This document shows positions 9,566-18,343 of a stretch of 64,000 nucleotides of DNA, one piece after another. How positions within the stretch are numbered: position 1 is the first letter of the stretch; every line of letters starts with the position of its first letter. This DNA comes from Malonomonas rubra DSM 5091. Its GTDB lineage: Bacteria; Desulfobacterota; Desulfuromonadia; Desulfuromonadales; Geopsychrobacteraceae. The position numbers were made by a program, and so were the translations under genes. Where the stretch lies: the NCBI RefSeq assembly GCF_900142125.1, contig NZ_FQZT01000007.1, positions 1-64,000 on the forward strand, given 5' to 3'. The notes below the pieces were generated by a model that made no database searches, was not told the origin of the DNA, and saw only the letters and a program-made list of their open reading frames with translations.

Positions 9566-11101
9566 CTATTTCAACATGTCAAGAAACTGTTTTTGATCGA
9601 GACAGACATGACGCGCCATTTCCCTCTCGACTTTTCGCTCAGCAACCAGGTGCGCCAGGTTACTGTCAAGGGAGACAAACTCCTCGGCGTTCACCAGCAG
9701 GTTGCGGATCTGGTGATCTTTTCCCTCGCGGATCAGGTTGGCGACACGGTGGCTGTTCGCCAGTTTTTCGAACGCCGGGATCCGCGCATCGGAGTTACGT
9801 GCTTTTAGCAACCGCTGGTGAAATGACAGCAGCAGGTTGTCGGCAAGCTGCACACGAATTTGCTGTTGCTGTTCAGACTTAAACACATCGACGATCCGGT
9901 TGATCGCCATCACGCTGTTGTTGGCGTGCAAACTGCTGATCACCAGGTGACCGGTATCGGCCGCTTCCAGCGCGATAGCGATTGATTCGCGGTCACGCAT
10001 CTCGCCGATCATGATGACATCCGGAGCTTCGCGGTAAATGTGCCGCAGCCCTTCATTGAAAGAGGAGGTGTCGATGCCGATCTCGCGCTGGTTGACGTTA
10101 CTGCTCTTGTGCTGGTGGAGGTACTCAATCGGATCTTCGATGGTAATGATGTTGCGTTTGCTCTTGCTGTTGATGACATCGATCATCGCCGCCATGGTGG
10201 TACTCTTACCGTGCCCGTTCGGCCCGGAGATGAGGATCAACCCCTGCGCTTTAAGGGCGTAATTTTCCAGCCAGTTCGGCAGGTTCAGCTGATCGAATGT
10301 TGGAATATCCTCGATGATATGACGGATGGCGATGGAAATGCTTGTCCGCTGGCGATAGATGTTCACGCGAAAGCGGCCGAGCCGATGGTCGGTCAGGGCA
10401 AAGTCGATATCCCGCTGCTCGGCAAACTCTTCCTTCTGCCGCCGGGTCATCAGATCGTTGGCATAAATTTCCATCTGTTCCGGGGTGAGCATCGGGGTAT
10501 CGAAACGAACCAGTTCATGGTTCTCTTTCAGCGCCGGGTAAGTCCCGGCAACCAGCAGCAGGTCAGAGGCGTTCGACTTCGACAGGCGACGGCAGAGCTC
10601 CCAGATGCCCGGATATTTGGGGGCAGCGGACGCCTGCAGGCGAAACTTGGTTTCCGGAATTTCCCGACTGGCCAGTTCCTTGATCGCCATCAACAACTGA
10701 TACGCGGGAACAACAATGGTTTTGATCGGACGACCGAGGATATGCGGCAGTTCATCGACGGCCGGTTTCTGACCGGGCGTCATCACCGCCAAAACCACCT
10801 GCTTATCGTAAAAAGCGACCGGCAGTACCTGGTACTTTTTCAGCTGATCGGTGCTCAACAGCTTCAGCGCTTTCGGGTCGAGGCGCAACTCCAGCAGGTT
10901 GGCGACCGGATGGCCAAGCTGTTTGCTCAGAGCCTTGACCAGGGTTTTGGCTTCAATCAGGTTCAACTCGACCAGTTTGGAACCGATCTGGCCACCGGTT
11001 TCCTCCTGTTTCTGCAGCGCCTTGTCCAACTGAACAGGGGTCAAGGCCCGCTCTTCCAGCAGGTATTCGCCCAGCTTCCGTCGCTTTTGCTCGTTACTCA
11101 T
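9566..11101 (-). CDS. MshEN-PilT fusion: type IV pilus/secretion-type ATPase
   Basis: A 511-residue cytoplasmic ATPase. Residues of about 8-70 hold two copies of the MshEN motif (KLGEYLLEERALTPVQL and QIGSKLVELNLIEAKTLV), a domain that binds c-di-GMP in MshE. The C-terminal 350 residues are PilT-like: Walker A GPNGHGKST (293-301), Asp box ITIEDPIEYLH, Walker B with IGEMRD (365-370) and His box GHLVISSLHANN. It probably powers pilus retraction or an accessory motor, perhaps gated by c-di-GMP. Compared with canonical PilT (about 345 residues) the N-terminal extension is the main oddity. GGAG lies 5 nt before ATG 11101; an earlier GTG (11107) overlaps that site and is rejected. It sits between a CheZ-like gene and a metabolic enzyme. 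Confidence 0.9.
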   Translation of the reverse strand: MSNEQKRRKLGEYLLEERALTPVQLDKALQKQEETGGQIGSKLVELNLIEAKTLVKALSKQLGHPVANLLELRLDPKALKLLSTDQLKKYQVLPVAFYDKQVVLAVMTPGQKPAVDELPHILGRPIKTIVVPAYQLLMAIKELASREIPETKFRLQASAAPKYPGIWELCRRLSKSNASDLLLVAGTYPALKENHELVRFDTPMLTPEQMEIYANDLMTRRQKEEFAEQRDIDFALTDHRLGRFRVNIYRQRTSISIAIRHIIEDIPTFDQLNLPNWLENYALKAQGLILISGPNGHGKSTTMAAMIDVINSKSKRNIITIEDPIEYLHQHKSSNVNQREIGIDTSSFNEGLRHIYREAPDVIMIGEMRDRESIAIALEAADTGHLVISSLHANNSVMAINRIVDVFKSEQQQQIRVQLADNLLLSFHQRLLKARNSDARIPAFEKLANSHRVANLIREGKDHQIRNLLVNAEEFVSLDSNLAHLVAERKVEREMARHVCLDQKQFLDMLK

Positions 11102-11119
11102 GCTCACTCCAGAAAAAGG

Positions 11120-11662
11120 TTAAAAGAGCTCGATATCTGTCGGTTCATCACGGCCTTTTTCCTTCGCCAGTGCCAGCGCTTCCGCAACTGTTGCACCGTT
11201 GAGGATGGCATCGAACATGATCCGATCCTGCTCTATGGTGTACTTCGATTTGATCATCGCCTGCAGGCCATGCCACTCGTAAGGGTTGTAAAGTCGGGTC
11301 GGAGTTTCCACCAGCTTCCCCAGTTCGGCCAGGCTGTTACTGACATGAGCAAGTCGCTGGCTGAGCTTATCGTAAAACTGGAAAGCGATGATGGCGTTGT
11401 TGATCTTTTCCTTGGCTGGCTCCACGTTGGCCTGAATCGTCTGCTTTTCCGGGGTTTCCGGCAGATTATCAGCCGCCATGCCGATCGCCTGAATACCGCC
11501 GATCAGCGACGCAAAGGTTTCGGTCAAAGTGTCGACCGACTCATGCCCGTCCGACATGGTCTTTTCCAGCTGGGCAACAGCCAGGTTCAACATCGATACG
11601 GTCTCCCGGACCTGGCTCCAGTCGAGATCCGGCTTCTTCCCTTCAAACCCGTCCACCATCAT
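11120..11662 (-). CDS. CheZ-like helical protein (candidate CheY-P phosphatase)
   Basis: A 180-residue soluble, mostly alpha-helical protein. Near the middle it has AFQFYDKLSQRL, where Asp98 and Gln102 are spaced exactly like the catalytic Asp/Gln pair (DxxxQ) of CheZ phosphatases. The preceding long helix (residues 45-95) and the length agree with a four-helix-bundle hairpin. The canonical FQDLTGQ is not present, so this is a divergent member at best. AAGGAG precedes the first of two ATGs. It lies 18 nt upstream of the MshEN-PilT gene, which suggests a role in pilus-linked or chemotaxis-like signalling. No CheA or CheY is in the window. I am fairly sure of the motif and less sure of the activity. 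Confidence 0.6.
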   Translation of the reverse strand: MMVDGFEGKKPDLDWSQVRETVSMLNLAVAQLEKTMSDGHESVDTLTETFASLIGGIQAIGMAADNLPETPEKQTIQANVEPAKEKINNAIIAFQFYDKLSQRLAHVSNSLAELGKLVETPTRLYNPYEWHGLQAMIKSKYTIEQDRIMFDAILNGATVAEALALAKEKGRDEPTDIELF

Positions 11663-11679
11663 GTCTCCTTTCCTTCCAC

Positions 11680-12555
11680 TCAGCGCAGAGGCTCACTCTT
11701 TTGCTCCATATCGAGATGCAGTTCTTTGCGTAACTGGTAGGCGATGCGACCGACCTGCCCCTGGTTGATGATGAAATCATCGACCTTGATCACCGGCATA
11801 ACTTCCAGCGACGTCGAGGTGATAAACACTTCGTCGGAAAACTTCAGATCCTGCAGCTTGAATTCACCTGCGATCACCCGCAGGTTCAGCTTCTCTTCGC
11901 AGAGACGGATAATTGTCGCACGCGTCACGCCTTCCAACAGACCGGTCGAGGCATCAGGAGTAAAAATCCACTTATCCTTCACCCAGAAAATGTTCGAGGA
12001 AGCGCCCTCGCAGATATGCTCCTTGTTGTTGAGCATGATCACCTCAAAAGCACCAGCCGCTTTCGCTTCCAGCTTGCCGAGCAGGCTGTTGAGGTTGCTG
12101 ATCGATTTGATTTTCGGGTTGATCGCTTCCGGCGCGTTACGCCGCGTCTGCGCCACCCGCAGCTCAATCCCCTGTTGATAGTATTCGGCCGCAAACCCCT
12201 GAAACTCTCGCCCCATCACCAGGCAGGTGAGGTCGTTGCTGATGTTGCGCTGAAAACCGATTTCCCCGCGGCCGCGGGTAATGGTAATACGGTAGTAGGC
12301 ATTCTCCAGCTGGTTCCGCTGGCGCAGCTCCAGCAGAATATCTTCCAACTCCTGCTGGCTGTAAGGGATGGCATAATTCAACGCCTCGGCTGATTGCAGC
12401 AGCCGGGCGTAGTGCTGATCGAACTGGTAAAGACGGTCACCGATGGAGCGAAAGCTCTCGAAAATCCCGTCGCCGTACAAAAGGCCCTGATCGAAAACTG
12501 AGATCTGGGCCCGGTCGCCGGGGACAAACTCACCATTAAGATAGACATCGTTCAT
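11680..12555 (-). CDS. Class IV PLP aminotransferase (branched-chain / D-amino acid type)
   Basis: A 291-residue fold-type IV aminotransferase. It has the N-terminal MNDVYLNGEFVP and LLYGDGIFES motifs, the PLP lysine in PKIKSISNLNSLLG (Lys150 most likely), and CEGASSNIFWV. Family members include IlvE, D-amino-acid aminotransferase and aminodeoxychorismate lyase; the KSISNLNSLL pattern is nearer the D-amino-acid/ADC-lyase side, but the substrate cannot be decided. ATG 12555 has AAGGTG upstream; the open frame continues 9 codons further upstream without a site. It is the first gene of a four-gene minus-strand operon with gaps of 10-18 nt. Confidence 0.85.
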   Translation of the reverse strand: MNDVYLNGEFVPGDRAQISVFDQGLLYGDGIFESFRSIGDRLYQFDQHYARLLQSAEALNYAIPYSQQELEDILLELRQRNQLENAYYRITITRGRGEIGFQRNISNDLTCLVMGREFQGFAAEYYQQGIELRVAQTRRNAPEAINPKIKSISNLNSLLGKLEAKAAGAFEVIMLNNKEHICEGASSNIFWVKDKWIFTPDASTGLLEGVTRATIIRLCEEKLNLRVIAGEFKLQDLKFSDEVFITSTSLEVMPVIKVDDFIINQGQVGRIAYQLRKELHLDMEQKSEPLR

Positions 12556-12788
12556 GCACAGCACCTTGAGCCAACCGGCCAAACCTTATGAAAGATTAAT
12601 CATAGCGCAACAACATTATTGGCGAAAGCCCATACTCGGTTTTCCAGCAAACAAAATCGATTTAATTGCCACCTGAAGTGGTGAATACGATATGGTTGCG
12701 AAACCTCCACAGGCTTTCTCACTTTGACAAAACTCGATGGCACTTGGCAAAAGAGAAAATCATTACAGCAACAGGGTCACAGGAAAAA

Positions 12789-13358
12789 ATGAACACACGA
12801 AAAATCAAAGCCGGTAACCGCAGCCAACAGGCAACAGAAGAGCGGGGCGTCGTCATTTTGCTGACCGGTAACGGCAAAGGCAAATCGAGTTCGGCCTTCG
12901 GCATGGCAATGCGCTGTCTCGGTTATGGCTTGAAAGTCGGTATCGTCCAGTTCATCAAAGGCAAGCAGCTGTCGGGCGAAGAGATCTTCATCCGCGAAAA
13001 ACATCCTGAGGTCTTTTTTCACCAGATGGCGACCGGCTTCACCTGGGAGAGCGAGGACCGCGAAGCCGATATCGCTGCCGCTGAAGAGGCTTGGGCGCAG
13101 GCAGTCAAACTGCTGCAGGATTCCAGCTATCACCTTGTCATTCTCGACGAACTGACCTACATGCTTTCATACAAGTATCTCGATGAAGAGACCATCCTCA
13201 AAGCTTTGCGTGAGCGCCCAGAGCAGCAGAGTGTTGTCATCACCGGACGCGGTGGTGGAGAAGCATTGCGTGAATTCGCTGATACGGTCTCTGAAATTCA
13301 AGACATCAAGCATGCCTTCCGGGCCGGGGTTAAAGCACGCAAAGGAGTCGATTTCTGA
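12789..13358 (+). CDS. cobO: Cob(I)yrinic acid a,c-diamide adenosyltransferase
   Basis: An ATP:corrinoid adenosyltransferase of the BtuR/CobO type, 189 residues. It attaches the 5'-deoxyadenosyl group to cob(I)alamin precursors in the cytoplasm. The P-loop GNGKGKSSSAFG lies near residue 28, and VQFIKG, VILDELTYM and VVITGRG follow in the family order. The chosen ATG follows AGGAAAAA; the open frame continues upstream to 12666, but the extra residues do not match the family. The leader between this gene and the divergent aminotransferase gene (about 230 bp) shows no cobalamin riboswitch core. It is monocistronic and converges with the cyclase gene. Confidence 0.95.
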   Translation: MNTRKIKAGNRSQQATEERGVVILLTGNGKGKSSSAFGMAMRCLGYGLKVGIVQFIKGKQLSGEEIFIREKHPEVFFHQMATGFTWESEDREADIAAAEEAWAQAVKLLQDSSYHLVILDELTYMLSYKYLDEETILKALRERPEQQSVVITGRGGGEALREFADTVSEIQDIKHAFRAGVKARKGVDF

Positions 13359-13373
13359 TTGGCGAGGGCGGTC

Positions 13374-14741
13374 CTAAACTGAACTATGGACATTCATTTT
13401 GCCTCTTGGCATGTGCGGGAATTTAGAGCAATCTCTGTCCGCCAGGGTGTACCTGTAGCGACCTTCAGCTTTTGACACGTACAATGCGTTGTCGGCACGA
13501 CAGAAAAAGCGGTCTGCATCTTCATCGGCCTGCATCAGGGCTAACCCCAAACTCGCCGTCAGGTTGAGTTCATACGGATAGTCAACCGACACCATTTCCT
13601 CCAGTAACCGTTTTGCATATTCGACCAATTCCGCCTCATCCATCTGTGGCGCCATGATGATAAACTCTTCACCACCATAGCGGCCGACGAAATCTGACTT
13701 GCGGCAGGCCCGCCGCAAAAAGTCCGCGAAGCATTTCAGCGCTTCATCTCCGACACTATGCCCGTACTTATCATTCACATTTTTGAAGTAATCCAGGTCG
13801 AGTAGAATCAACGCCAATGATTCCCCCTGCCGTTTCGCCAAAGCCATCGACCTTATAATTTCACGGTCAAACTGGAGACGGTTCCACAGGCCGGTCAAGG
13901 TGTCGATACTCGACAAACGGGCCAGCTCATCGTTCTTTTGCAAAAGCAGTCGGTCCTGGCAATCCTTTGTCCGCAACATGCGCCAGAAGAAAATAAAAAC
14001 AGTTGTGAAAATGATAAGGTTCAAGCCACCGACAAGGGCAAAAACCTGCCAGCCCTTTTGCCTGTATGGCGTCAAATCCAAAGCAATGGACATGATTCCC
14101 GAGAGTTCACCGACGTTGCGCTGAAAACCGTGAGTGCGCCCGTAGCGATCGGTCAACGCCTTTGGTGCATCTGCCGGGTCTCCATGACATTTCAAACACT
14201 CCTGCTTGAATCGCCCGAGTGGCAACGCATAAAAAAGGTGCTCCCGACCGGAGATGTACCGCACTTCGCTGAGCTCGGAACAGCCATCCGGCTGAACACA
14301 ATCCCGCTGATCAAAAAAGTCAAATAGGGCCAGTTCATCATCTGTGGCCTGATTTATTAGATTCAAAGGGGACTTCGAAGAATAACGGAAAATAAAATCA
14401 GGAAAGGTCTCGTTGTGTAGCTGGCTGAAGATATTGAGTGTTTCACGCGAGACAAAAGAGCGTGACATCATTTCAGGAGAAAAATAATCTGCGGCGAGAA
14501 TATCCTGCTCCTGCAAACGATAGGCCTCTGGCCGCAAAACCGTTTCTACATAACCACGAATCGCCTGCTGAATGTGTAAGACGTTGGTGACTGTTTCCTG
14601 CGCCTTGCCCATGACCTCACGTTGGATGGTGACATAAAACAGCACCTGCAAGGAAATCATTGCAACAGCTAGCGTAACCGCCGCCAAAAGTAGCACCCGT
14701 TTATTTTTCGGCAGCATGGATTTAATGGATGAAGCTAGCAT
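13374..14741 (-). CDS. Membrane diguanylate cyclase with haem c (CxxCH) sensor
   Basis: A 455-residue protein with TM1 at about 15-37, a periplasmic DUF3365/Tll0287-like domain at about 40-230, TM2 at about 232-253, and a GGDEF domain. The periplasmic domain contains CLKCH (182-186), a c-type haem-binding motif. The catalytic motif is GGEEF (356-360), preceded five residues earlier by RKSD (347-350), matching the RxxD product-inhibition site. It should make c-di-GMP in response to a redox or gas signal sensed by the haem. AGGAG lies 4 nt before ATG 14741; an ATG at 14768 has no site. It converges on cobO and has no partner gene in the operon. Confidence 0.93.
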   Translation of the reverse strand: MLASSIKSMLPKNKRVLLLAAVTLAVAMISLQVLFYVTIQREVMGKAQETVTNVLHIQQAIRGYVETVLRPEAYRLQEQDILAADYFSPEMMSRSFVSRETLNIFSQLHNETFPDFIFRYSSKSPLNLINQATDDELALFDFFDQRDCVQPDGCSELSEVRYISGREHLFYALPLGRFKQECLKCHGDPADAPKALTDRYGRTHGFQRNVGELSGIMSIALDLTPYRQKGWQVFALVGGLNLIIFTTVFIFFWRMLRTKDCQDRLLLQKNDELARLSSIDTLTGLWNRLQFDREIIRSMALAKRQGESLALILLDLDYFKNVNDKYGHSVGDEALKCFADFLRRACRKSDFVGRYGGEEFIIMAPQMDEAELVEYAKRLLEEMVSVDYPYELNLTASLGLALMQADEDADRFFCRADNALYVSKAEGRYRYTLADRDCSKFPHMPRGKMNVHSSV

Positions 14742-15049
14742 CTTACTCCTGCCACAGCCTGGGGGCATGAGTGGATAATAAACAACAGCGTTAAGCTAGC
14801 AGCTGCAAAAGAGGCCAAAATCAAGCACTGCATTTTACCATTCAAAATAACGAGATCTTGGCCTTCAGAATTCACACTATTTCATGTTGATTTATAGCCT
14901 TTTCCGCCGCCTTGGTCAATAAATTATTAAAAAACACCAACTACGGTTAGGGAAGGTTTTCAGAAGGAGCAAAAGGGACTCTTGCGTCACAGCAAAAGGC
15001 AGTCGATAATCTACAGTTAAAAATCACCTTTTTTCTTTCCGGGGGACCG
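14742..15049. other. 308-bp divergent intergenic region
   Basis: This region lies between the haem-binding cyclase (minus) and the flavodoxin-like gene (plus). It is AT-rich and must carry both promoters. I see no convincing -35/-10 pair, hairpin or open frame. Confidence 0.5.
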
Positions 15050-15634
15050 ATGAAAATTATCTGCTTATTTGCCAGTCCGCGCAAACAAGGCAACAGTACG
15101 AAACTGGCAAAACACTTTCTCGATCATGCAATCGCTGCCGGAGCGACAGTCGAAAGCTATTACCTAAACGACATGCAGATGCGCGGCTGCCAGGCCTGCG
15201 ACGCCTGCAAAAAATCAAAGGACTACTGCGTTGTCGGGGATGACCTGCAGCCTGTGCTGAAATCGGTCGAGACTGCCGATCTGCTGGTGTTCGCAACGCC
15301 GGTCTACTACGGCGATGTCAGCGCTCAGCTTAAACCATTTATCGACCGCTGCTACAGCTTCCTCAAGCCGGGTTACATCGCCCTCGACCAACCAAACCGG
15401 CTGCTGCGACCGATCCCGTTGCTGTTCATTCTCGCCCAAGGGCATCGCGACGAGAATGCCTTCGCCGACATCATTCCCCGCTACCAAGAAATCTTCGGTT
15501 GGACCGGCTTTGCCGATGTTATCCCGATGCGGGTGATCGATGTCTACCATTTAGGTGATGCGGAAAAGAAAAAACCTGACGTGTTTGCACAACTGGAGCA
15601 GATGGCGAAAGAGATGGTGAACAGGCAGATGTGA
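15050..15634 (+). CDS. Flavodoxin-fold NAD(P)H-dependent FMN reductase
   Basis: A 194-residue flavodoxin-like flavoprotein. The N-terminal beta strand and FMN phosphate loop ASPRKQGNSTKLA (8-20) are typical of the NADPH-dependent FMN reductase/iron-sulfur flavoprotein group, and ATPVYYGDVSAQLKPFIDR (about 83-101) is the second flavin loop. CQACDACKK around 49-57 plus a later Cys gives a compact cysteine motif that in related iron-sulfur flavoproteins binds a 4Fe-4S cluster; here this is only possible. GGGGG lies 4 nt before the ATG. The gene converges with a TetR-type regulator gene 12 nt away. Electron acceptor unknown. Confidence 0.85.
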   Translation: MKIICLFASPRKQGNSTKLAKHFLDHAIAAGATVESYYLNDMQMRGCQACDACKKSKDYCVVGDDLQPVLKSVETADLLVFATPVYYGDVSAQLKPFIDRCYSFLKPGYIALDQPNRLLRPIPLLFILAQGHRDENAFADIIPRYQEIFGWTGFADVIPMRVIDVYHLGDAEKKKPDVFAQLEQMAKEMVNRQM

Positions 15635-15646
15635 CGAGAACGGGAC

Positions 15647-16255
15647 CTACTCCGGTAGCAGGAACATCTCCTGCAGCATCTGCAGAGAAGGGGCTTGGTA
15701 GGCTTCACCGAGGGTCACCTTATTCATCGCCAACCCTTTGATGACAGTCCAGAACAGAATCGCCATCTCGCGCGGAGGAAAGTTTTTCACGCAGCCCTGC
15801 TGCTGACCTTCAGCAAAGATTTTTTCCACCACCATGTAAGAAATCTGGCTGCGCGACTGCAGCACCTGCTTTATTTCCTCCGGTATAGCCGCAGAAATAC
15901 TCGCCTGAGCCACCAGTAACACGTAGAGGCTGAACTCTTCGTTGCTCTCGATCTCGTCCAGTAAACCCTGAAGCGCCGCAGAAACTTTCTGCCGGGCAGG
16001 CATCTCCATGGCCGCGAGCTCCAGAGCTCCACGATTCATCTGCTTGAATGCAATCGCAATAAGTTCGGCAAAAAGATCTTCCTTCGACTTAAAATAGTGA
16101 TAAGTCAAGCCTTGGGAAATCGATGCCAGCTGCGCAATGTCACTGATTTTTGCAGCTTTCAAGCCCTTGTTGGAGAAAACCTGCAAGCCGCATGAAAGGA
16201 TCTGAGCGCGGCGTTTATCGAGGATGGCTTTGTTCTGTTCGGCAGTTCTCGGCAT
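15647..16255 (-). CDS. TetR/AcrR family transcriptional regulator
   Basis: A 202-residue one-component regulator. The N-terminal helix-turn-helix (KISDIAQLASISQGLTYHYFKSKEDL, about residues 35-60) is canonical TetR, and the C-terminal two-thirds is a helical ligand domain without a recognisable effector. Upstream, at 16270-16287, is an inverted repeat overlapping the likely promoter, which suggests autoregulation. It converges with the flavodoxin-like reductase, so no target gene is evident from operon structure. The ATG has GAGG upstream. Confidence 0.93.
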   Translation of the reverse strand: MPRTAEQNKAILDKRRAQILSCGLQVFSNKGLKAAKISDIAQLASISQGLTYHYFKSKEDLFAELIAIAFKQMNRGALELAAMEMPARQKVSAALQGLLDEIESNEEFSLYVLLVAQASISAAIPEEIKQVLQSRSQISYMVVEKIFAEGQQQGCVKNFPPREMAILFWTVIKGLAMNKVTLGEAYQAPSLQMLQEMFLLPE

Positions 16256-16269
16256 CTCGTCCCTCGTGA

Positions 16270-16287
16270 ATTGAATCTTAGTTCAAT
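16270..16287. promoter_or_regulatory. Candidate operator of the TetR regulator
   Basis: A perfect dyad, ATTGAA-N6-TTCAAT, lies 15-32 nt upstream of the tetR-type ATG. On the minus strand TAAGAT inside it can act as -10 with TTGTCA 15 nt upstream, so binding would block the promoter. Confidence 0.55.
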
Positions 16288-16328
16288 CTACTGATTGACA
16301 AGCAGAAGTCAAGTTGCAGATGTAAAAA

Positions 16329-16357
16329 AGCCCGCCTTACGGAGAGAAAGGCGGGCT
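16329..16357 (-). terminator. Terminator of the mfd-foldase operon
   Basis: AGCCCGCCTT (16329-16338) pairs with AAGGCGGGCT (16348-16357). On the minus strand the hairpin is followed by TTTTTT. It lies just past the stop of the SurA-like gene. Confidence 0.88.
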
Positions 16358-16364
16358 GAAAAAT

Positions 16365-17303
16365 TTAAATACGGATATCGATATAACCGTTCTCGCGCAA
16401 TTCCGCTGCCCATTCTTTGAAACGGGCTTCCGTCTTCTGCTGATGCAGAAGCTGCTCGATCTCAGCTTTCACCCGGTCATCCATCCCGCTATCACCGGAG
16501 TCACGCTCTGTGATCAGGAAAAGGTGCAGCTGGTTGTTCATCTCAACCGGTTCACTCACCTGGCCAACCTCCAGCCCGCCAAGCGCTTCACGCAACACGG
16601 CTGCCAGGTCATCCTCGACCAGATAGCCCATGTCGCCGCCAAACGCCGCATCACCCTGAGCTGCCAGCACCTGATCAAACGCCTTGCCCTTTTGCAGCTG
16701 TTTGCGGGTCACAACGACCTGCTCGCGCAGCTCTGCCACCGCCTCTTCATCTGCGGGTAATTCAAAACTCAAGCTGCTGACACGTACCTTCGGTTTGCTG
16801 CGATACTCGTCAATGTGCTCCATATAATAGTCACGCACTTCGCCGCTGGTCACTTCAACTTTGTAGTTGACTTCACGGCTGAGCAGCTTATAACGCAGAA
16901 TCTCTTTTTTCAGCTGCTCACGGTAGGCTGCAAATGTTATCCCCTGGGCTTCAACAGCCTGCTTGAGCTGATCAGCAGTCAGATTGTTCTTCAGCCGGAC
17001 ATCCTCGACCGCAGCGTTCAACTCCGGGTCAGGTACATTCAGGCCAAGCTCCTTGATCCGTTGCTCGACCAGCTTTTCATTGATCAGGTTTTCCAGGACA
17101 CTGGTTTTTAACTGATCGAACTCTTTACTGGTCAGCTGGTTCCCCTTGGCGTTTTTGGCCAGGGCATCGATCACCGCCTTATCCAGCTGATAGGTGGTGA
17201 TAATATCGTTGTTGACCACAGCTGCCACTTTCGTCAGGGTCTTGGCCGCCAGCGGTTGCACCAGCAAAGCCAGCAGCAGAAGCAGAAAGAAAAATCTTTT
17301 CAT
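16365..17303 (-). CDS. Periplasmic SurA-like chaperone / peptidyl-prolyl isomerase
   Basis: A 312-residue exported protein. It has a signal peptide (MKRFFFLLLLLALLVQPLAA), a SurA N-terminal chaperone domain (VAAVVNNDIITTYQL onward) and one parvulin-type domain at about 165-275 (FGGDMGYLVEDDL and GQVSEPVEMNNQLHLFLI segments). It should help outer-membrane protein folding in the periplasm. It is shorter than E. coli SurA, which has two parvulin domains. I chose ATG 17303, which begins at the signal peptide and has AAGGATCG upstream. It is third in the mfd operon, 34 nt after the lipoprotein foldase. Confidence 0.9.
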   Translation of the reverse strand: MKRFFFLLLLLALLVQPLAAKTLTKVAAVVNNDIITTYQLDKAVIDALAKNAKGNQLTSKEFDQLKTSVLENLINEKLVEQRIKELGLNVPDPELNAAVEDVRLKNNLTADQLKQAVEAQGITFAAYREQLKKEILRYKLLSREVNYKVEVTSGEVRDYYMEHIDEYRSKPKVRVSSLSFELPADEEAVAELREQVVVTRKQLQKGKAFDQVLAAQGDAAFGGDMGYLVEDDLAAVLREALGGLEVGQVSEPVEMNNQLHLFLITERDSGDSGMDDRVKAEIEQLLHQQKTEARFKEWAAELRENGYIDIRI

Positions 17304-17337
17304 CAGTGTCGATCCTTGTTGCATCTATGGTTTCAGT

Positions 17338-18294
17338 TTATTGATCTTGCTTATCCGGTTCTTTTAACAGCTCCCAGTCGACCGAGATCTGGGTTTTCTC
17401 GCGCAGTTCTTCAAGCCATTGGTGAAACGCCAGTTCCTCACGCTGCTGCGAAAGGTTGGCCATAATCTCGTGCTTTATCGCGGCGTAAGGCCGCACTCCA
17501 GCCGGGCGACGCCGTTCAACCAGGAACAGGTGGATACCGTAAGGACTTTCAACCGGGTCGCTCAACTGGCCAGCACCAAGCCGGAATAAAGCCCGGTCAA
17601 ACTCCGGCGGCAGCTCCCCTTTCGAGAAGTAGCCGAGGTTACCACCATTTTCGCGATCAGGCGAGAGGGAATATTCCTTCGCCAGCTCGGCAAAATCGCC
17701 CCCCCGCTTCAACAGTTTCAGCACCTCCTCGGCATCTTCCCGGTTCGCGAACAGCATCTGCCGTGCCCGCAATTCCTCTGGCCGACGGAACTCTTCTTTA
17801 TTGGCCAGGTAATATTGCTCAGCCTCTTGCTCGCTCACCTGTGCCGCTTTAGTGAACAGGATATCGCTCAATTTCTGGGTGATCAAACGAAGCTTCAGGC
17901 CGCTTTTCCAGCTCTGCTCGTCTTGCCCGGCCTCGCGCAAAATCTGCCGGTACTCCTCGGCGCTGTAGGTACCACGCAGTTCCGCCATAGCAGTATCCAG
18001 CTCGTCGGGCGAGACCCGGATATCGAGTCGCTCGGCTTCCGCGAAGATCATCTCCTGTTCGACCAACCGGTTGACCAGTTCCAGTTTCAGCTGCACCTGC
18101 TCGGGATAGGGGAACTCTCCCAGCTTGGGGTAAACCTGCTGCAGCCTGCGCTCAAATTGCGACAGGCTGAGACTGCGGCTGCCAACCTGCAGCAGCGGCG
18201 CCTCCTTCTGCGGTTCCGGTTGCTGCTGGTCGCAGGCGGTCAGAATCAGCAGAAAGAGGATTGAAAGTACAGATTTCAGCAGCAAGGACGGCAC
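17338..18294 (-). CDS. Peptidyl-prolyl cis-trans isomerase lipoprotein (PrsA-like foldase)
   Basis: A 318-residue lipoprotein foldase. The signal ends in lipobox LTAC with Cys21. A SurA_N-type helical region follows, then a parvulin domain at about 170-265 (ARQMLF, NGGNLGYFSKGELPPEF, DPVESPYGIHLFLV are the classical rotamase motifs). It probably folds exported or outer-membrane proteins from the membrane surface. The start codon is GTG with AGGTG upstream. It lies between mfd and the SurA-like gene in an arrangement common in Geobacter-type genomes, as I recall it. Confidence 0.92.
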   Translation of the reverse strand: MPSLLLKSVLSILFLLILTACDQQQPEPQKEAPLLQVGSRSLSLSQFERRLQQVYPKLGEFPYPEQVQLKLELVNRLVEQEMIFAEAERLDIRVSPDELDTAMAELRGTYSAEEYRQILREAGQDEQSWKSGLKLRLITQKLSDILFTKAAQVSEQEAEQYYLANKEEFRRPEELRARQMLFANREDAEEVLKLLKRGGDFAELAKEYSLSPDRENGGNLGYFSKGELPPEFDRALFRLGAGQLSDPVESPYGIHLFLVERRRPAGVRPYAAIKHEIMANLSQQREELAFHQWLEELREKTQISVDWELLKEPDKQDQ

Positions 18295-18343
18295 TTAAAC
18301 ACCTGTTGCAAAAGAGGAAATTCGGCTAGCAAAGCTAACACAT

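Noticed and set aside
8029-9882. 617-codon plus-strand frame opposite the cysteine-desulfidase gene
   Set aside because: Starts inside the HAD gene in another frame; the composition is typical of antisense of GC-rich coding sequence.
12583-12788. Possible cobalamin riboswitch before cobO
   Set aside because: I looked for the conserved B12-box core and did not find it.
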